Shown: positions 26,535 to 35,005, counted from the stretch's first letter. The stretch: DNA of 64,000 nt from JBKBKC01 sp046294265 (GCA_046294265.1 JBKBKC010000004.1:198745-262744), one strand, 5' to 3'. Translations and numbers: made by a program. The notes: generated from the letters alone by a model not told the origin.

Positions 26535-27821
26535 TCAGTTGAAGCCGATGCCGGACCGGTCGATGATCTCGGCCTGGATCTCGGCCGCCGCCCCGTCCAT
26601 GGCCTTCTGCGGGTCCATCCCGTTCAGCATCAGCTCATCCAGCCAGACGTTCAGGATGCCCTCATATTCCGAAAAGTTCGGATGCTTCGGATCGGGCCGC
26701 CCGCCTGCAAGTGCCAGCGCCAGATACCGCTGCGCCAGCGGGTTGCCCGCCAGATAGGGATGCCCCTCGGGCAGGATCGCGCCGGGGATCGACCCGCCAA
26801 GACCGGCAAGCTGCACGATGTTGTCCGGCGTCACGATCAGGAATTGCAGCAGCTTCGCCGCCGCCTCCTTGTTCTTCGACGCCGAGGTGATGGCAATGAC
26901 GTTTGCCCCAAGTCCTGCCCCCGCCATCTCGGGCGTGCCTTGCGGCCCGGGCGGCACCAGGCCCAGGCCCGCATATTGCAGCATGTCGGGGAAATCCTTC
27001 TGCCAGTTGCGGAAGGCAAAGTTGTTATAGACCATCGCCGTCTTGCCCTGGCCCAGCCCCACATTGTCGGCCTCGATCGACCGCGGCACATCGCAGCACT
27101 GCACCAGCTTTTGCAGGAAGGCCGCGGCCTCGACCGCCTGCGGCGAATTCATCGTGGCGGTCTTGCCGTCCTCCGAGAACATCGCGCCGCCATTGGCCTC
27201 GACCAGACGGGTAAACATGTTCGAGCGGTTGAAGGGGAAGCTGGAGGAATAGAACCCCAGCTGCGTGATCGCGCCCGCGCTGTCCTTCACGGTGGCACCT
27301 TCCGCCCAAGCCAGCCATTGATCCCAGCTTTCCGGGGCCTTGGACGCATCGTTGCCGCCTGCCTCGATCAGGTCGGTGCGCCAGGACAGGCCATTGGCCG
27401 AAAACCAGCTGGGCAGCATCGACCAGGTGCCGTTCCACGAGGTCAGATCGACGGTGGCGGGCACGAAATCGGCGGGGTTGAAGAACTGCGAGTGGTCAGC
27501 CAGGAGTCCGCGCTCGGCAAATCCTGCCACGAGATTGGAAAAGCCGAAGATGATGTCGGGCAGCGTGCCACCGGCTGCCGCCGTGGCAATCTGCTGCTGA
27601 TAGGCCGACCAGGCGGTGATTTCCCAATCAACCTTGATGCCGGGGTTTGCGGCCTCGAACTCCGGGATCAGGCGTTCAAGCACCGCGCCATGTGCCTCGG
27701 GCGTCCCATTGAACCACATTCGGATGGTCGTGTCCTGCGCATGGCCGGCGCCAGGCAGAAGGACGGTGGCGATGGCAACAAGAGTGGTCAGGCCGAGGCC
27801 GCAGCGCGTGGGTTGGGTCAT
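26535..27821 (-). CDS. Extracellular solute-binding protein family 1 (sugar), system 2
   Basis: 428 residues. Signal peptide MTQPTRCGLGLTTLVAIATVLLPGAGHAQD with likely cleavage after GHA. Mature part begins TTIRMWFNGTPEAHGAVLERLIPEFEAANPGIKVDWEITAW, the standard family-1 opening, and ends with an NxWLDELMLNG segment. It heads the system-2 operon (binding protein, MalF, MalG, ATPase). The ATG at 27821 is preceded by AAGGAGCGA. Ligand unknown. Confidence 0.93.
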   Translation of the reverse strand: MTQPTRCGLGLTTLVAIATVLLPGAGHAQDTTIRMWFNGTPEAHGAVLERLIPEFEAANPGIKVDWEITAWSAYQQQIATAAAGGTLPDIIFGFSNLVAGFAERGLLADHSQFFNPADFVPATVDLTSWNGTWSMLPSWFSANGLSWRTDLIEAGGNDASKAPESWDQWLAWAEGATVKDSAGAITQLGFYSSSFPFNRSNMFTRLVEANGGAMFSEDGKTATMNSPQAVEAAAFLQKLVQCCDVPRSIEADNVGLGQGKTAMVYNNFAFRNWQKDFPDMLQYAGLGLVPPGPQGTPEMAGAGLGANVIAITSASKNKEAAAKLLQFLIVTPDNIVQLAGLGGSIPGAILPEGHPYLAGNPLAQRYLALALAGGRPDPKHPNFSEYEGILNVWLDELMLNGMDPQKAMDGAAAEIQAEIIDRSGIGFN

Positions 27822-28057
27822 GTGTCGCTCCTTGTTTGGTGCTGAATAGCTTGCTCCGGGTGGAAAGTTCATCTTCTATCGTTCCGGTTTGCGGTGTCTC
27901 TGGCAACCCATCAATGCGTTGTCCCACGAAAAGACGGAGATACCCCATGGAAATCACGCCCAGTCATCCTGCAATTTCATCAATCAGAATGACCTGCCCC
28001 CCGGAAGTTCCCTCGCTGTGATGTAGGGTCTGCCCAACCTGAGAAGGAGCATACGAC
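27822..28057. other. Promoter flank of sugar system 2 and left end of an IS3 element
   Basis: 236 bases. The left part should carry the system-2 promoter, though no copy of the 32-bp operator of system 1 is present. The IS3 left tip TGACCTGCCCCCC is seen at 27990-28002, and GAGAAGGAGC is the ribosome site for OrfA at 28058. Confidence 0.5.
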
Positions 28058-28321
28058 ATGAGGAAGAGCCGTTTCACCGACGCGCAGATTATCGGGATGA
28101 TCAAGGAGCAGGAGGCCGGGCTGCCGATGTCTGAGCTGTGCGGCAAGCATGGGCTGAGCCCTGCGACGTTCTACAAGCTGAAAGCCAAGTATGGCGGGAT
28201 GGACTTGTCCGACGCCAAGCGGGCAAAGCAGCTCGAGGTCGAGAACGCCAGGCTGAAGCGTCTGGTGGCGGATGTGATGCTGGACGATGTGGTGCTGAAA
28301 GACCTGCTGGGAAAGCCCTGA
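28058..28321 (+). CDS. IS3-family OrfA transposase
   Basis: An intact 87-residue OrfA: MRKSRFTDAQIIGMIKEQEAGLP, helix-turn-helix around LCGKHGLSPATFYKLKAKYGG, and the leucine-zipper-like end KQLEVENARLKRLVADVMLD. It binds the element ends and is normally fused by frameshift to OrfB. OrfB here is broken, so the element is not autonomous. Confidence 0.9.
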   Translation: MRKSRFTDAQIIGMIKEQEAGLPMSELCGKHGLSPATFYKLKAKYGGMDLSDAKRAKQLEVENARLKRLVADVMLDDVVLKDLLGKP

Positions 28322-28324
28322 CGT

Positions 28325-28363
28325 CGAGCCATCGTGCGCCATTGGTTCGAGCACAATGGCGAG
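28325..28363. repeat. 39-bp inverted repeat, left copy
   Basis: Starts CGAGCCATCGTGCGCCATTG and ends ACAATGGCGAG. Read on the opposite strand, 28757-28795 matches it at 36 of 39 positions. The left copy lies where OrfB normally begins. Confidence 0.9.
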
Positions 28364-28756
28364 GGATGCAACGGCGGGGCGCGGTGATGCGGGCGATGAA
28401 GGGTCATCCGATCTCTCAGCGCCGGGCCTGCGTCCTGATCGGTGTCGGTCCCAAGACCGTGCGGCGCCAGCATCCACCCGACAATCCCGAGGTCCGTCTG
28501 GACATGAACACGACCGCCGAGAAGCGGCGCCGGTTTGGCTATCGGCGCATCGGCGTCATGTTGGAGCGTAACGGCATGGTGTTGAACGAGAAGATGCTCT
28601 ACCGGATTTGCCGGGAAGAGGGTCTGTCGGTGCGCCGCCGTCGTGGTCGCAAACGGGCGCGCGGCAGCCGCACACCGATGCCAGTGCCACTGCGCGCGAA
28701 CCCGCGCTGGTCGCTGGGCTTTCTGTCCGACACCTTCGGGGCCTGCCGGAAGTTCG

Positions 28757-28795
28757 CTCGCCATTGTTCTTGAACCAATGGCGCACAATGGCTCG
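28757..28795. repeat. 39-bp inverted repeat, right copy
   Basis: Inverted copy of 28325-28363. It is inserted between CRKF and LAIHDD of OrfB, with short GCTCGCC blocks on both sides, and brings an in-frame stop. Its own GCCATTG/CAATGGC blocks can also form a small hairpin. Confidence 0.9.
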
Positions 28796-28888
28796 CCCTC
28801 GCGATCCATGACGACTGCTGCCGCGAGAACCTCTGCCTGGTCGCCGATACCGGCATCTCGGGGGCCAGAGTGGCGCGAGAACTGGATG

Positions 28889-29919
28889 GGTCGTGTCGCG
28901 AATGCTGTAGAAATTCCTTGGCGGCGCGCTCCGGGCATCTGAAGGTTCGTGTTCTCAGGCGGCGAGGTCAAGGGGCATCGGTTCGATGGGCTGAGAGAGG
29001 GTCTCCCATCCATCGACCTTGCGCATCTGGATCTGGCCGGAGGCCAGCATCGCCCAGAGCAGCATCGGCACGGTTTTGGCGCAGGGCAGCACGGTTTGGG
29101 TCTTGATGCGGCGGCGGAACTCCTCGTTCAACCGCTCGATAGCGTTCGTGGTCCGTGCCGATTTCCACTGCGATGGGTCCAGGCGGGTGAAGGCGAACAG
29201 CCGCGCCCCGGCGTCCTCCAGGCTGTCGGCCGCCGCCCGGCACTTGAGCCGCCACTTGCGCAGGAACGCCTTGCGGCGGCGCTCCACCTCGGCGGAGGTG
29301 TCGGCATGGATCATGTCGCGGTAATCCTCGGTCAGTTCGTCCTGCATGTGCTTCGGGGCATGGGCCAGAAGGTTGCGGTGCTTGTGAACCGTGCAGCGCT
29401 GGATCGGCAGCTCCTCGCCCCACAGCGCCACGAGCGCGGCCTCCAGCCCGGGGGCGCCGTCGACGATCACGAAGTCCGGCCGCTTCGGCCTTCTTCGTCA
29501 GCCGCTGGTAACGGGGCAGCGCCTTCGACCGCCATTCCGTCACCTTGCCTGTCTCATCCTCGGTCCGGGCGCGCGGCACCCGCACCGTTTCCGTCCCGAA
29601 GGTGCCGGTGAGCTGCCGTTCGCGATGCCCGTGGCGATACCCTTTCGCGGCACCATCGCACCGACCGTAGCGCAGCCGGCCGAGAAAACCGGCGAGTTCA
29701 TCCTCGAACACGGCTTCGATCGTCGCGCGGACGTTGACCCGCAGCCGCTCCTCGATCGGGTCGAACCCGGCCTCCCCGGCCAGTAGCGCAAAGCTCGCAG
29801 TGTCAGCAAACTGGTTCATGGCGTGATCTCCCTGGCGGTTGCTGCCGCAAGTTGGGTGGGTGTCAGTTCACCAAGAGATTACGCCGCCTGCAAATTTCCA
29901 CCACTTCCGAGACACGACC
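28889..29919. mobile_element. IS256-family element with matched terminal repeats
   Basis: Left end GGTCGTGTCGCGAATGCTGT... at 28889 and right end (reverse strand) GGTCGTGTCTCGGAAGTGGT... at 29919 are imperfect inverted repeats of nearly 40 bases, both running into GAAATT and GGCGGCG. The element carries one minus-strand transposase gene with an internal deletion. No target duplication is visible because the two flanks come from different disrupted elements. Confidence 0.85.
28955..29819 (-). pseudogene. IS256-family transposase with internal deletion
   Basis: The N-terminal part (MNQFADTASFALLAGEAGFDPIEERLRVNVRATIEAVFEDELAGFLG, TGTFGTETVRVPRARTED, KALPRYQRLTKKAEA) and the C-terminal part (VIVDGAPGLEAALVALWGEELPIQRCTVHKHRNLLAH, TNAIERLNEEFRRRIKTQ) lie in different frames and meet at about 29490. 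Roughly a hundred residues that normally lie between them, including the first catalytic Asp, are absent. The element cannot move by itself. Confidence 0.85.
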
Positions 29920-30016
29920 ACGCTTCGCCGTCCACCGTTTGATGCTGTCGTCCATCGTCACACTCATCGCCACCTTCTCCTTTGTAGCATGAGCAGATTT
30001 TCACTGGGTCGATACA
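29920..30016 (-). pseudogene. IS3-family element, left-end fragment with OrfA start
   Basis: On the minus strand: a tip TGTATCGACCCAGTGA, then AAAGGAGAAGGTGGCG and an ATG at 29967 giving MSVTMDDSIKRWTAKR, the opening of an IS3 OrfA of a different subgroup from the one at 28058. The rest was cut away by the IS256 insertion. Confidence 0.7.
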
Positions 30017-30020
30017 CAGC

Positions 30021-30331
30021 AGCAGTCGTCCGACCGAAGAGCGATGCACCTGCAGGCCATGGCCTGCGGCCAGTTCTGCCGTCAGTTCATCAATCGTTAG
30101 GTCGGGCCGGGCGGCGATCCGGCGCTGCACCCAATCCTTGACGTCCGTAAGCTTGACGTCCGTAAGCTTGCCACGCCCTGGATTGCCCTGCGGCTTTGGC
30201 GCAAGCGCCCCGGTCTCACGCTTGAGCCGCACCATGTCATTGACGAACTTGATCGAAACACAAAGTCGCTGCGCCGCCGCAGTAAGCCTATGGCCCTGCT
30301 CGACAAGTGCCACAGCCCGCGCGCAACTCAA
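30021..30331 (-). pseudogene. IS630-type transposase N-terminal fragment
   Basis: Reads SCARAVALVEQGHRLTAAAQRLCVSIKFVNDMVRLKRETGAL...DWVQRRIAARPDLTIDELTAELAAGHGLQVHRSSVGRLL and is then interrupted by the IS3 fragment. It differs from the IS630 copy at 3-4 kb. A 15-bp tandem duplication (30137-30166) gives the doubled LTDVKLTDVK; it keeps the frame. Confidence 0.8.
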
Positions 30332-30435
30332 CAGGATGCGGTTTGCCCATTCTCGGCCCCCATATCTGCCTCAAGGGGAGGGACTCACAGAACAACACCC
30401 TTAAGAATCTCGACTCCGGTCTGGGCCGATACGCT

Positions 30436-32235
30436 CTAGTTGTCCATCTTCAACGCAGAGATAAACGCCTCCTGCGGAATCTCCACCTTCCCGAACTGGC
30501 GCATCCGCTTCTTGCCCGCCTTCTGCTTTTCCAAGAGCTTCTTCTTCCGCGTGGCATCGCCGCCGTAACATTTGGCTGTCACGTCCTTGCGCATCGCTGA
30601 AAGCGTCTCGCGGGCAATCACGCGGGCGCCGATGGCGGCCTGGATCGGGATCTTGAACATGTGCCGGGGGATCAGGTCCTTCAGCTTTTCCACCATCGCG
30701 CGGCCCCGCATCTCGGCCCGGTCGCGGTGGACCATCATCGACAGGGCATCGACAGGTTCCTCGTTCACGAGGATCGACATCTTCACAAGGAAATCCTCGC
30801 GGTATTCGGCCAGCGTGTAGTCGAAGCTGGCATAACCCTTGGTCACCGATTTCAGGCGGTCGTAGAAATCGAACACCACCTCGGCCAGCGGCAGGTCATA
30901 GACGACCATCGCGCGGGCTCCGGCATAGGACAGGTCCAGCTGGATGCCGCGACGGTCCTGGCAGAGCTTCAGGATATCGCCCAGATATTCGTCGGGCACC
31001 ATGATCGTGGCCTTGATGCGCGGCTCGGTGATGTGGTCGATCAGGCTGGGGTCGGGCATGTCGGCGGGGTTGTGCAATTCGATCAGTTCGCCCGAGCGCA
31101 TGTGCAGGTGGAACACCACGGAGGGGGCGGTGGTGATCAGGTCGAGGTCATACTCGCGTTCCAGCCGGTCGCGGATGACCTCCAGGTGCAGGAGGCCCAG
31201 AAACCCGCAGCGGAAGCCGAAGCCGAGGGCGGCGGAGGTTTCCATTTCGCTGCTGAAGGACGCATCGTTCAGCGACAGCTTTTCGATGGCCTCGCGCAAT
31301 GCTTCGAAATCGGCGGCATCGACGGGGAAGAGGCCGCAGAACACCACGGGCTGCGCGGGCTTGAAGCCGGGCAGCGCCTCGGCGCAGCCTTTGCGCTCAT
31401 GCGTGATGGTGTCGCCCACGCGGGTGTCGCGGACCTGTTTGATCGAGGCGGTGAAGATGCCGATCTCGCCGGGGCCAAGCTCGGCAATGTCCACCATCTG
31501 GGGTTTCAGGACCGCCAGCTTGTCGATGCCATAGACGGCGTTGGTCTGCATCATGCGCACGCGGTCGCCCTTGCGCATCGTGCCGTCCATGATGCGCACC
31601 ATAACGACGACGCCGAGATAGGCGTCATACCAGCTGTCCACCAGCATCGCCTTGAGGGGCGCGTCGCGGTCGCCCTTGGGGGCGGGCAGGCGGGTCACGA
31701 TGGCCTCCAGCACATCGGGAATGCCGAGGCCGGACTTGGCGGAGATCAGCACGGCGTCAGAGGCATCAAGACCGATCACATCCTCGATCTGCTGGCGGAT
31801 GCGGTCGGGTTCGGCCGCCGGAAGGTCGATCTTGTTCAGGACCGGCACGATCTCATGCCCCGCATCCAGCGCCTGATAGACATTGGCCAGCGTCTGCGCC
31901 TCGACCCCCTGGGAGGCATCGACCACGAGGAGCGAGCCTTCGACAGCGCGCATCGAGCGGCTGACCTCATAGGCAAAGTCCACATGGCCGGGGGTGTCGA
32001 TCAGGTTGAGGATATAGGTGTGGCCATCTTTTGCCGGGTATTCGATCCGAACGGTGTTGGCCTTGATCGTGATCCCGCGTTCGCGTTCGATATCCATGCT
32101 GTCAAGCAGCTGTTCCTTCATGTCGCGCGCGGCGACGGTGCCGGTCAGCTGGATCAGCCGGTCGGCGAGGGTGGATTTGCCGTGGTCGATATGGGCCACG
32201 ATCGAAAAGTTGCGGATGCGGGAAAGCTCGGTCAT
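30436..32235 (-). CDS. lepA: Elongation factor 4 (LepA)
   Basis: 599-residue translational GTPase that acts on stalled or mistranslocated ribosomes. GTPase motifs: AHIDHGKST (G1), GITIKANTVR (G2), DTPGHVDF (G3), NKIDLPAA (G4). The C-terminal part has the EF4-specific DLITTAPSVVFHLH, PDEYLGDILKLCQDRRG and the tail DVTAKCYGGDATRKKKLLEKQKAGKKRMRQFGKVEIPQEAFISALK. ATG at 32235 is the family start; the upstream frame is not conserved. It stands alone, with IS debris downstream. Confidence 0.97.
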   Translation of the reverse strand: MTELSRIRNFSIVAHIDHGKSTLADRLIQLTGTVAARDMKEQLLDSMDIERERGITIKANTVRIEYPAKDGHTYILNLIDTPGHVDFAYEVSRSMRAVEGSLLVVDASQGVEAQTLANVYQALDAGHEIVPVLNKIDLPAAEPDRIRQQIEDVIGLDASDAVLISAKSGLGIPDVLEAIVTRLPAPKGDRDAPLKAMLVDSWYDAYLGVVVMVRIMDGTMRKGDRVRMMQTNAVYGIDKLAVLKPQMVDIAELGPGEIGIFTASIKQVRDTRVGDTITHERKGCAEALPGFKPAQPVVFCGLFPVDAADFEALREAIEKLSLNDASFSSEMETSAALGFGFRCGFLGLLHLEVIRDRLEREYDLDLITTAPSVVFHLHMRSGELIELHNPADMPDPSLIDHITEPRIKATIMVPDEYLGDILKLCQDRRGIQLDLSYAGARAMVVYDLPLAEVVFDFYDRLKSVTKGYASFDYTLAEYREDFLVKMSILVNEEPVDALSMMVHRDRAEMRGRAMVEKLKDLIPRHMFKIPIQAAIGARVIARETLSAMRKDVTAKCYGGDATRKKKLLEKQKAGKKRMRQFGKVEIPQEAFISALKMDN

Positions 32236-32357
32236 GGGGCGGATATGGCGGGGAAAACGAGGCCGGTCAATGGCCGGGCTGAGACGCACGAAAAAGGCGC
32301 GCGAAAGCAGCGGCGCGGTGCTAATATCGGCAGGGGATCAAGGCCACGGAGGGTGTG

Positions 32358-32729
32358 ATGGCGAAACCGGAAGAAAAGATCAAGGCGGTTGTGGGGGATC
32401 TGAAGGGCAAGAAGGCCAAGCTCAAAACCATCGAGGGCAAGCCCGAGGGGACCAAGGAGGCCCCGCTCCCCCCTGCCGTGAAAAAGGCGCTGGAGGACGA
32501 GCTGGGGGCAGACCTGTCCAAGGTGCGGGTGCACACGGGCGGCAACGCGGCGGACATGGCAAACGAGCTGAAGGCCAAGGCCTTTACCATCGGCAACGAC
32601 ATCTACTTCGCCAAGCCGGGCGATGCCAAGGATGCCGAACTGCTGGCGCATGAGCTGACGCATGTGGTCCAGCAGGGCAATGGCCGCGTGCCGAAGGAGA
32701 AGGACGGCAAGGCGCTGACCAGCAAATAG
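32358..32729 (+). CDS. DUF4157-domain protein (free-standing HExxH metalloprotease-like)
   Basis: 123 residues with a Lys-rich start (MAKPEEKIKAVVGDLKGKKAKLKTIEGKPEGTKEAPLPPAVKKALEDELGADLSKVRVHTGGNAADMANELKAKAFTIGNDIYFAKP). The core is the DUF4157 pattern: VRVHTG..., AFTIGNDIYF, then AELLAHELTHVVQQG with an intact HExxH zinc motif. Such domains are usually the front part of large toxin proteins linked to extracellular contractile injection systems or polymorphic toxins; here the domain stands almost alone. GGAGG at 32348-32352 sets the ATG at 32358. No signal peptide. The gene is divergent from lepA and no secretion structural gene is nearby. Confidence 0.85.
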   Translation: MAKPEEKIKAVVGDLKGKKAKLKTIEGKPEGTKEAPLPPAVKKALEDELGADLSKVRVHTGGNAADMANELKAKAFTIGNDIYFAKPGDAKDAELLAHELTHVVQQGNGRVPKEKDGKALTSK

Positions 32730-32910
32730 GGGCGCATCTGGGGGCTGTCTGGGGGCCGCTCCCCCATGGGTTGTGGCGTGGCGGCAATCCGCCGTGCAGG
32801 GCGCGAATCCATTGAAAAATCTTGTCAGAATCGGCATTACTGGTCGCAATAGGTGATCGGAGAGGGGCCCAAAGCCCCATCCCCGGCAAGAGGCAGAGCA
32901 GGACAGACCC

Positions 32911-33225
32911 ATGACCTTTATTCGACTGATGCCCGCCGTTCTGGCGCTTTCCCTTCCGCTGCTGGCCAGTGTGGCAGAAGCCGGGCCGATCCAGCGCGCC
33001 TGCCTGGCGTCCGACCGCAAGGCGGCGACGCAGACGATGTGCGGCTGCATCCAGCAGGCGGCAGACCTGACGCTTCGCCCCGCCGACCAGCGGCGCGCGG
33101 CCAAGTTCTTCAAGAACCCAGATGAGGCGCAGCAGGTGCGGATGTCGAAATCGGACAACGACAACGAGTTCTGGGCCCGCTACCGGAATTTCGGCGCTAC
33201 GGCTGAGGCTTACTGCGCGGGGTGA
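32911..33225 (+). CDS. Small secreted protein, conserved unknown
   Basis: 104 residues with a clear signal peptide (MTFIRLMPAVLALSLPLLASVAEA). The mature part has four cysteines (RACLAS, TMCGCIQQAADL, AYCAG) that could form two disulfides, and ends WARYRNFGATAEAYCAG. I recognise the general pattern of short periplasmic Rhodobacteraceae proteins but no defined function. Its stop lies 16 bases inside the convergent phosphatase gene. Confidence 0.8.
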   Translation: MTFIRLMPAVLALSLPLLASVAEAGPIQRACLASDRKAATQTMCGCIQQAADLTLRPADQRRAAKFFKNPDEAQQVRMSKSDNDNEFWARYRNFGATAEAYCAG

Positions 33226-33707
33226 CCCGAGGTGCCGCTTTTTGCGAGGGCCTGCACCAGACCGGTGCAAGCGGCCTCGATGAGGTTGAGGGTTTCCTCG
33301 AAATCGCCGGTATGCCAGGGGTCCGGGATGTCAGTCCGGCCCGCCTGGGGCGCGTAGTCCATCAGCAGGCAGGGCGCTGTGCCGCCGGGCGGGCACAGCG
33401 TCTGGGCCGCGGCAAGGTTGGCGTGGTCCATCACCAGCACGTGCGAGAACCTGATGAAATCGGCAGCCTCGATCCGGCGCGCGCGCAAGGCTGTCAGGTC
33501 ATGCCCGCGGCGGGCGGCGGCGGCGATGCTGTCGGGGTGCGGCGGCGCGCCGATGTGCCAGTGCGACAGGGCACAGCTATCGGCCCCAATATTCAGCCCT
33601 TCGCGCGCGGCGAGGGTACGGAATACCCCCTCGGCGGTGGGGGACCGGCAGATGTTGCCGAGGCAGACGAACAGGATGCGCGGCGCGGCCATGGCATTTT
33701 GTGCCAT
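33210..33707 (-). CDS. Low-molecular-weight protein-tyrosine phosphatase
   Basis: 165 residues. The P-loop VCLGNICRSPTAEGVF (Cys15-Arg21 in this numbering) and the general-acid Asp region DIPDPWHTGDFEETLNLI are intact. Bacterial members remove phosphate from tyrosine-phosphorylated proteins, often of capsule export; no such locus is nearby. The start could be 33707 or 33692; no ribosome site separates them, and 33707 is used. Confidence 0.92.
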   Translation of the reverse strand: MAQNAMAAPRILFVCLGNICRSPTAEGVFRTLAAREGLNIGADSCALSHWHIGAPPHPDSIAAAARRGHDLTALRARRIEAADFIRFSHVLVMDHANLAAAQTLCPPGGTAPCLLMDYAPQAGRTDIPDPWHTGDFEETLNLIEAACTGLVQALAKSGTSGHPAQ

Positions 33708-33727
33708 GCCGCGCCGCGTCGCCGCAA

Positions 33728-34225
33728 TCAGTTCGTCGGGGCCTTCATGCCGTGGCCGGAATGATCGTGGCCCCCCATCGCCCCATGGTCGGGCCTGCGG
33801 TCGTTGTCCACCGGCACCTCGACCGTCACGACCTCGCCCCGTTCGAAGGTCAGGGTGAGGGTGACGACGTCGCCCTGCGCCAGCGGCTTGGTCAGGCCCA
33901 GAAGCATGACGTGATCGCCGCCGCGGGACAGGGCGCGGCTGCCCTTGCCGTCGATGGGAAAGCCCTCCTTGACTTCCAGCATCTGCATTACGCCGTTGGC
34001 GTCCTCCTTGTGGGTGTGGAGTTCCACCCGCGCCGCCACGTCCGAGGCGGCGGCGATCAGGCGGTCAGGCTGGTCGGAGTGGTTCACGATCTCGAAGAAC
34101 ACCGCGCCCGAGCCGGTTCCGCCCACGCGGGCATAGGCGTTTTCGATATGCGGGCCGTCATGGGCGAAGGCAGGAAAACTCAGCATAGCCGCCGCAGCGG
34201 CCAGGATAAGGCTGTGGATACGCAT
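33728..34225 (-). CDS. Periplasmic copper chaperone PCu(A)C
   Basis: 165 residues with signal peptide (MRIHSLILAAAAAMLSFPAFAHD). The PCu(A)C copper site is seen as H-x-Met pattern: RVELHTHKEDANGVMQMLEVKEGFPID then LSRGGDHVMLLGL. A His-rich tail (PDHGAMGGHDHSGHGM) adds possible Cu ligands. These proteins carry Cu(I) to the CuA site of cytochrome oxidase. It starts 41 bases after the DUF2946-like gene and is probably co-transcribed with it. Confidence 0.92.
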   Translation of the reverse strand: MRIHSLILAAAAAMLSFPAFAHDGPHIENAYARVGGTGSGAVFFEIVNHSDQPDRLIAAASDVAARVELHTHKEDANGVMQMLEVKEGFPIDGKGSRALSRGGDHVMLLGLTKPLAQGDVVTLTLTFERGEVVTVEVPVDNDRRPDHGAMGGHDHSGHGMKAPTN

Positions 34226-34266
34226 GATTTGTCCTTGTCGGTTGGTTGGTCTGATCCGGCGTTCGG

Positions 34267-34614
34267 TCAGGCCGACAGGGGCGGGGCACGGGCGCGGGCG
34301 CTGCGCCACGGGCTGGAAGGGGCGGGTTGTACCCGCAACGGGGATAGGTCGCGGGCGCCGGTGACGGGGCGTTCGGGCAGCGCGACCGGGGGCTGCGCTA
34401 TGGCCGCAACGGCGGCTATGCAGTCCGGGCAGGGATGGACGGGACCGCTGGGGTTGCCGTTCTCGTCCAGCGTGACGGTGACGAGGCCATAGCCGGAACA
34501 GATGACCATGGTGATGCCGGACTGCGCCGACTGTGCGCGTACGACGGCCATGGTCTGCGAGGCCAGCGCCATCAGGGCGGCAAGGATCAGGGCAAGGGGT
34601 GCGCGCCATGTCAT
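34267..34614 (-). CDS. DUF2946-like small membrane/secreted protein
   Basis: 115 residues with an N-terminal hydrophobic segment (APLALILAALMALASQTMAVVRAQ). The body has GITMVICSGYGLVTVTLDENGNP followed by PCPDCIAA, the Cys-x-x-Cys pattern of DUF2946. That family is frequently next to copper genes, and here it lies directly upstream of the PCu(A)C chaperone. Function is not known; Cu handling is inferred from the neighbour. Confidence 0.72.
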   Translation of the reverse strand: MTWRAPLALILAALMALASQTMAVVRAQSAQSGITMVICSGYGLVTVTLDENGNPSGPVHPCPDCIAAVAAIAQPPVALPERPVTGARDLSPLRVQPAPSSPWRSARARAPPLSA

Positions 34615-34670
34615 GTGCAGTGTGATAGCAGGCGGTGTGCGCAGGGTGAAGCGGACAAAAGGCGCAACGC

Positions 34671-34694
34671 AAAAGGCCCCGCGCAGGCGGGGCC
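34671..34694 (-). terminator. Rho-independent terminator of rpmB
   Basis: On the minus strand GGCCCCGC-CTGC-GCGGGGCC followed by TTTT. Eight-base perfect stem, 24 bases after the rpmB stop. Confidence 0.85.
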
Positions 34695-34717
34695 CTGGTA
34701 TCGCATGCCGGAAAAAA

Positions 34718-35005
34718 TCAGGCGGCGGCCTGGGCCTTTTCCAGGTCGCGCTTGATCTTCAGCGCCTTGGTCGACAGCTCGTCATCCTTGGACTTGGCCA
34801 GAAATCCGTCCAGCCCGCCACGGTGATCCACCGTGCGCAGCGCGTGGGCCGAGATGCGCAGCTTGAACGCCTGGCCGAGGATGTCGGAGATCAGCGTGAC
34901 CTCGTTCAGGTTCGGCAGGAAGCGGCGCTTCGATTTGTTGTTGGCGTGGCTGACCTTGTTCCCGACCATCGGACCCTTGCCACTCAGTTCGCAGACGCGC
35001 GACAT
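34718..35005 (-). CDS. rpmB: 50S ribosomal protein L28
   Basis: 95 residues starting MSRVCELSGKGPMVGNKVSHANNKSKRRFLPNLNEVTL, the standard alphaproteobacterial L28. The two-Cys zinc pair found in some L28 forms is reduced to one Cys (VCELSG). Monocistronic: preceded by a 99-base gap and followed by a strong terminator. Confidence 0.97.
   Translation of the reverse strand: MSRVCELSGKGPMVGNKVSHANNKSKRRFLPNLNEVTLISDILGQAFKLRISAHALRTVDHRGGLDGFLAKSKDDELSTKALKIKRDLEKAQAAA

Larger units (their letters stand above)
28325..28888 (+). pseudogene. IS3-family OrfB, disrupted and truncated
   Basis: The reading frame keeps VMRAMKGHPISQRRACVLIG, EKRRRFGYRRIGVMLERNGM, YRICREEGLSVRRRRGRKRA and WSLGFLSDTFGACRKF, then runs into a stop inside a 39-base inverted copy of the region near the OrfB start. 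Family homology resumes as HDDCCRENLCLVADTGISGARVARELD and is cut at 28888 by the IS256 terminal repeat. The final third, including the last catalytic Glu, is missing. Confidence 0.85.

Noticed and set aside
30661..32358. 565-residue plus-strand open frame
   Set aside because: Antisense to lepA, which is unmistakable; no family features.
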